Assembly: GCA_038318235.1 (NCBI GenBank)
Contig: JBBQBY010000407.1
Location: forward strand, 1-6,276
Reading direction: 5' to 3'
DNA: 6,276 nucleotides
From: JAPLGZ01 sp038318235
GTDB taxonomy: Bacteria; Chloroflexota; Anaerolineae; Caldilineales; Caldilineaceae
Shown here: positions 3,941-6,276 of the stretch, piece by piece
How positions within the stretch are numbered: position 1 is the first letter of the stretch
Layout of the letters: the number at the start of each line of letters is the position of its first letter
Notes under the pieces: model-generated
Seen by the model: only the letters and a program-made list of their open reading frames with translations
Database searches by the model: none
Told to the model about the DNA's origin: nothing
Made by a program: the position numbers and the translations under genes

Positions 3941-6276
3941 GGCAAAGAGGCAGGCCAGTAATCATCGTCGGCAGAATTAGACACGGGGCGGGTGGGCGGT
4001 GCAGGCGCGGGCCCAGGTGGCGGGGTAGTTATGGTCTGATAGAGATCATCCTCGCTGTCACTTTGATTGTTCACCAGGGCATAGCGTGGGCGATGCTGAC
4101 GGCGAAACCCCAAACCGGCCATCACGCCAGCGGTGACAAAAAAGATCAACGAGCCACACACAAACCAAATCCACCCAGCCGCCGCAATCGAGGCATCGAC
4201 CACCTTGACAAATAGGCCAAGAAACTCAGGAACAGGGGTAGGCGATGGATATTCAAGCGGGCGCACCGTGGCCACGACGATCGCAGGTGCGACCGTCAGC
4301 GTCGCGGTCAGGGTAGGGCTCAAGGTGGGCGTCTCTGGTGGGAAAGGTGTTGGCTGCGCGAGTAGGGCCAGACCGGTGGCCGTGGCCGCGGCGGCAGTCT
4401 GGGCGGCGGCCACCGCGTTGTTATCAACCGTTGGTGGCGGCAAGGGCGAATTGGGCGGCTGGCCGTTCGGGTTGTTCGGCAAGGGCAACGGTGATTGCCC
4501 TTGCTGCGCGCTGCCAACCGGTGTTGTCACCCCCGTCAATAGAAAGTTCGGTGTTGCGGTGGGGGTGGGCAATAAAGAAGCGACAACCGGCGCCGGCGTT
4601 CCCGTGGGGGACAAGGTAGGCACGGGTGTGGGCGTCCAGGTTGAGGTTGGGATGGGTGTAAATGTATTGGTTGGACCAGGCGTGGGGGTGATACTCGGCG
4701 TGGGGGTGAAGGTGGGCACACCTGTTAGCTGCGGTATAATGACCGCCGCGCTGGCACTGGCCGACGTACTCACGTTTTCCGTGGTCTTTGAGGTAAAAGT
4801 CAACGCATTGACGACGTTTGTACTAAAGGTAAACGGACCGAGCCGTTGGTTTTGCGACGTTGTTAATAAAGAAGCCAAAAGCGTCTGGGTCAGGGTTAGA
4901 ACGGCGCCAGGCTCTAACGAATACGCAAAATCAACGGTGTTGATGTTGGTTGCTGATTCGCTAATCTGATGGCTCGTCAAGGCCAACTGGCCGCGATTTT
5001 CGACGCGCAGACAGTAATAGATCTGTTCCCCAACCGCAACGGTTAGCGAAGCCGTGGGCGCACAAGAGGTGGGATCTTTCTCTAGATATTTGAATAAACC
5101 AATCACAGGGACGCCAACACTCACCTGGGTGTTAGCCGATTGCGTATTATTCAGCCCCTCGGCTGCGGTAGCCACGACCGTAAACGTATCGGCCATTGCC
5201 GTCTGGACGCTTGTCACGGTGAGCTTCGACGCATCAAGGGGCAGCGCGTTCGGGTTACTCGAACTAATCAGGATCTGTTCGCCTGGTTGTAAGGGATGCG
5301 CAAAGGTTTGGTTGAAACCTAACAGCGAATCATTGACTGTAAAATTGGTCAATACAAGATTGCCTGTATTTTTGACCGTGATACAGTAATAGATCGTCGT
5401 ACCGGGGGATACGCCAATCGTGTTATACAGGCCGCACGTCTGCGGATTCACACCCACCGTTGCGGTAATGGCGATGGTTGCTTTGGCAATTTCTACCTTT
5501 GCTTGGGCCTGTACAGACGGTGCAACCAGACCAAATTGGTCGGTGCCAGTATAAGCAGCGGTATTCGTGATATTCGCTGTACCGTTGAAATCACTCGCCA
5601 ATTCGCCAATCTGAGCATTTGTTAGCGTAAGCACAGCAGAAGGTTTCAGCGGGTAATTATCCAACGGACGATTGATGATGCCAATTGCTGGATCATTAAT
5701 GAGATGCTGGAGCAGCGTAATATTACCGGTGTTCTGAATCGTGAGGCAGTAATAAACCTTGCTAGCCGCTAACACAACCTGGGTGGTGGTAGACGCACAG
5801 ACGCCAGCAATTTGACCTACTGTTTTCTTGAGCGTAGCAGACGGCCGAGCCAGTGCCACCGTAGCGGTGGCGACTTTCGTTACGGTGGCACTGTTGGTAA
5901 ACGTAGCGGTGAGTGTGATTGGTGACGTGAGATCGGTGGTGATCGTCTTTGTAAAGACCAAAGCTGGATCTGCAGAGGGATGGCTCTGATTAGTCAGCAC
6001 CAACGTTTGACTGGGCGCCAACGACTGCGTGATCACCACTTTGCCAATCAATGGGTCATCTAATGTTTGAGATGTGATAGTGAGATTGCCTGTGTTCATC
6101 ACCGTCAAGCAGAAATAAACCGGGGTGTTCACTGCCACCACAAGCGATGACTCAGTGGCGCAACCTATGGGGTCCACGCCTATCGTCTTGGTAATGGCAA
6201 CGTCAGGCGTGTCGGCCAAAGCGACCGGTAAAGCCTCGGCGTGGACAGAGGTGGTTTGGGGCAGCAAAACAGCGAG
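3937..6276 (-). CDS. Secreted membrane-anchored surface protein: four Cys-pair DUF11-like repeats, Thr/Pro stalk, TM helix, acidic tail (5' partial)
   Basis: The frame stays open to the right edge. The TTG at 6265-6267 lies inside a signal peptide (LAVLLPQTTSVHA) and is not the true start, which is off the window. Numbering from that TTG, the mature part (residues 11-776) has four repeat domains (22-140, 141-260, 261-384, 385-511). Each has 'xxC', exactly 17 residues, then 'YYC-L/I-x-V-x-N-x-G-N/Q-L': cysteines 36/53, 157/174, 278/295 and 402/419. A 'sL.PG..l.lt' segment and a closing strand pattern follow, as in DUF11/CARDB-like extracellular beta-sandwich repeats. Residues 514-680 form a low-complexity stalk rich in Thr, Pro, Ser and Ala. 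One membrane helix spans about 696-720, followed by the positive RRQHRPR. The roughly 50-residue cytoplasmic tail has acidic clusters (SDSEDD, DDD) and PPPGPAPAPP. The likely role is a cell-surface structural or adhesive protein anchored by its C-terminus. The specific function is unknown. Confidence 0.88.
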   Translation of the reverse strand, partial: LAVLLPQTTSVHAEALPVALADTPDVAITKTIGVDPIGCATESSLVVAVNTPVYFCLTVMNTGNLTITSQTLDDPLIGKVVITQSLAPSQTLVLTNQSHPSADPALVFTKTITTDLTSPITLTATFTNSATVTKVATATVALARPSATLKKTVGQIAGVCASTTTQVVLAASKVYYCLTIQNTGNITLLQHLINDPAIGIINRPLDNYPLKPSAVLTLTNAQIGELASDFNGTANITNTAAYTGTDQFGLVAPSVQAQAKVEIAKATIAITATVGVNPQTCGLYNTIGVSPGTTIYYCITVKNTGNLVLTNFTVNDSLLGFNQTFAHPLQPGEQILISSSNPNALPLDASKLTVTSVQTAMADTFTVVATAAEGLNNTQSANTQVSVGVPVIGLFKYLEKDPTSCAPTASLTVAVGEQIYYCLRVENRGQLALTSHQISESATNINTVDFAYSLEPGAVLTLTQTLLASLLTTSQNQRLGPFTFSTNVVNALTFTSKTTENVSTSASASAAVIIPQLTGVPTFTPTPSITPTPGPTNTFTPIPTSTWTPTPVPTLSPTGTPAPVVASLLPTPTATPNFLLTGVTTPVGSAQQGQSPLPLPNNPNGQPPNSPLPPPTVDNNAVAAAQTAAAATATGLALLAQPTPFPPETPTLSPTLTATLTVAPAIVVATVRPLEYPSPTPVPEFLGLFVKVVDASIAAAGWIWFVCGSLIFFVTAGVMAGLGFRRQHRPRYALVNNQSDSEDDLYQTITTPPPGPAPAPPTRPVSNSADDDYWPASLP
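4108..4188 (-). other. C-terminal transmembrane anchor of the surface protein
   Basis: Residues about 694-720 contain AAAGWIWFVCGSLIFF and VTAGVMAGLGF. The positive FRRQHRPR follows immediately. By the positive-inside rule the repeats are outside and the last ~50 residues are inside. There is no LPxTG sorting motif, so the protein is anchored by the helix rather than by sortase. Confidence 0.8.
4228..4728 (-). repeat. Thr/Pro/Ala-rich low-complexity stalk of the surface protein
   Basis: About 167 residues of low-complexity sequence. It begins with TPTP/TFTP/TWTPTP units, passes through a Pro/Asn section (LPNNPNGQPPNSPLPPP) and an Ala-rich section (AVAAAQTAAAATATGLALLA), then returns to TPTLSPTLTATLT and YPSPTPVP. 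It is presumably an extended spacer across the cell wall or away from the membrane, and a plausible O-glycosylation region. The skewed codons (ACN, CCN) create long false reading frames on the opposite strand. Confidence 0.8.
4735..5115 (-). repeat. Surface-protein repeat domain 4
   Basis: About 127 residues starting GVPVIGLFKYLEKDP. The cysteine pair is C402/C419, then LRVENRGQLALTS and SLEPGAVLTLT. It is the most divergent copy: NRGQ replaces NTGN, and its offset from copy 3 is 124 residues. It leads into the stalk through VIIPQLTG. Confidence 0.72.
5116..5487 (-). repeat. Surface-protein repeat domain 3
   Basis: About 124 residues starting AKATIAITATVGVNP. The cysteine pair is C278/C295, then ITVKNTGNLVLTNF and PLQPGEQILIS. 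The first cysteine again follows the previous copy by 121 residues. Confidence 0.75.
5488..5847 (-). repeat. Surface-protein repeat domain 2
   Basis: About 120 residues starting RPSATLKKTVG. The cysteine pair is C157/C174, then LTIQNTGNITL and PLKPSAVLTLT. The first cysteine lies exactly 121 residues after that of domain 1. Confidence 0.75.
5848..6204 (-). repeat. Surface-protein repeat domain 1
   Basis: About 119 residues starting DVAITKTIGVDP. The cysteine pair is C36/C53 (6160-6162 and 6109-6111), followed by LTVMNTGNLTI and the SLAPSQTLVLT segment. Its DNA differs clearly from the other copies, so the repeat is old and visible at protein level only. Confidence 0.75.
6238..6276 (-). other. 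End of signal peptide with predicted signal peptidase I site
   Basis: The first visible residues read LAVLLPQTTSVHA, then EALPV. A hydrophobic tail followed by small residues at -3 and -1 (V and A of VHA) fits signal peptidase I cleavage after A at 6238-6240. The start of the signal peptide lies off the right edge. Confidence 0.6.

Noticed and set aside
4133..4969. 278-codon open frame on the + strand, Val/Gly-rich
   Set aside because: It lies antisense to the Thr/Pro stalk and repeat 4 of the surface protein. ACN/CCN codons read backwards give GGN/GTN, which removes stops. The product is low-complexity with no domain.
4735..6204. DNA-level tandem repeat or CRISPR-like array
   Set aside because: The periodicity is about 360-370 bases and visible only in protein motifs. 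The nucleotide sequences of the copies differ widely and no short repeated unit with spacers exists.
6265..6267. TTG at 6265-6267 as the start of the surface protein
   Set aside because: The frame continues upstream as Leu-Ala-Val, and the residues after TTG are the end of a signal peptide, so the real start must be beyond the right edge.

Overview
The window looks like a piece of a Chloroflexota chromosome (Anaerolineae/Caldilineae-like). This is an inference from style. It has moderately high GC, a surface protein whose repeat domains are followed by a long Thr/Pro stalk of the TPTPTxTP kind, a GT39-like membrane glycosyltransferase, and a LexA-type winged-helix mini-protein. No RNA gene, CRISPR array, transposase or replication origin is visible.

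Left half, + strand (1-2130): three genes run in the same direction with small gaps of 7 and 31 bases. The first is the C-terminal two thirds of an enolase-superfamily acid-sugar dehydratase of the galactonate dehydratase type, cut by the left edge. The second is a 78-residue winged-helix DNA-binding protein. The third is a complete seven-bladed beta-propeller lactonase of the 6-phosphogluconolactonase (YbhE/Pgl) family. A lactonase makes aldonates and an aldonate dehydratase makes 2-keto-3-deoxy sugar acids, so the group reads as part of a sugar-acid catabolic cluster with a possible local regulator.

Middle (2131-2269): a 139-base gap between convergent genes. It is almost filled by an imperfect inverted repeat with 36-base arms. 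It could act as a two-way transcript end or be a small dispersed repeat element.

Right half, - strand (6276 down to 2270): a surface protein is followed by a multi-membrane-span glycosyltransferase through an ATGA overlap. The surface protein enters from the right edge with only the last residues of its signal peptide visible. It has four repeat domains, each with a cysteine pair exactly 17 residues apart, then a Thr/Pro/Ala-rich stalk, one membrane helix and an acidic, proline-rich cytoplasmic tail. The glycosyltransferase frame is broken by one in-frame TAA at 3149-3151. It also carries about 52 extra residues encoded by what looks like an inserted repeat (about 3465-3622). Apart from the stop, its two halves read as one 556-codon protein.

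No clearly new defence, mobile or regulatory system can be demonstrated. The most interesting points are the coupled stalk-protein/GT39-like pair, which could be substrate and enzyme, the interrupted state of the transferase, and the two repeat elements.
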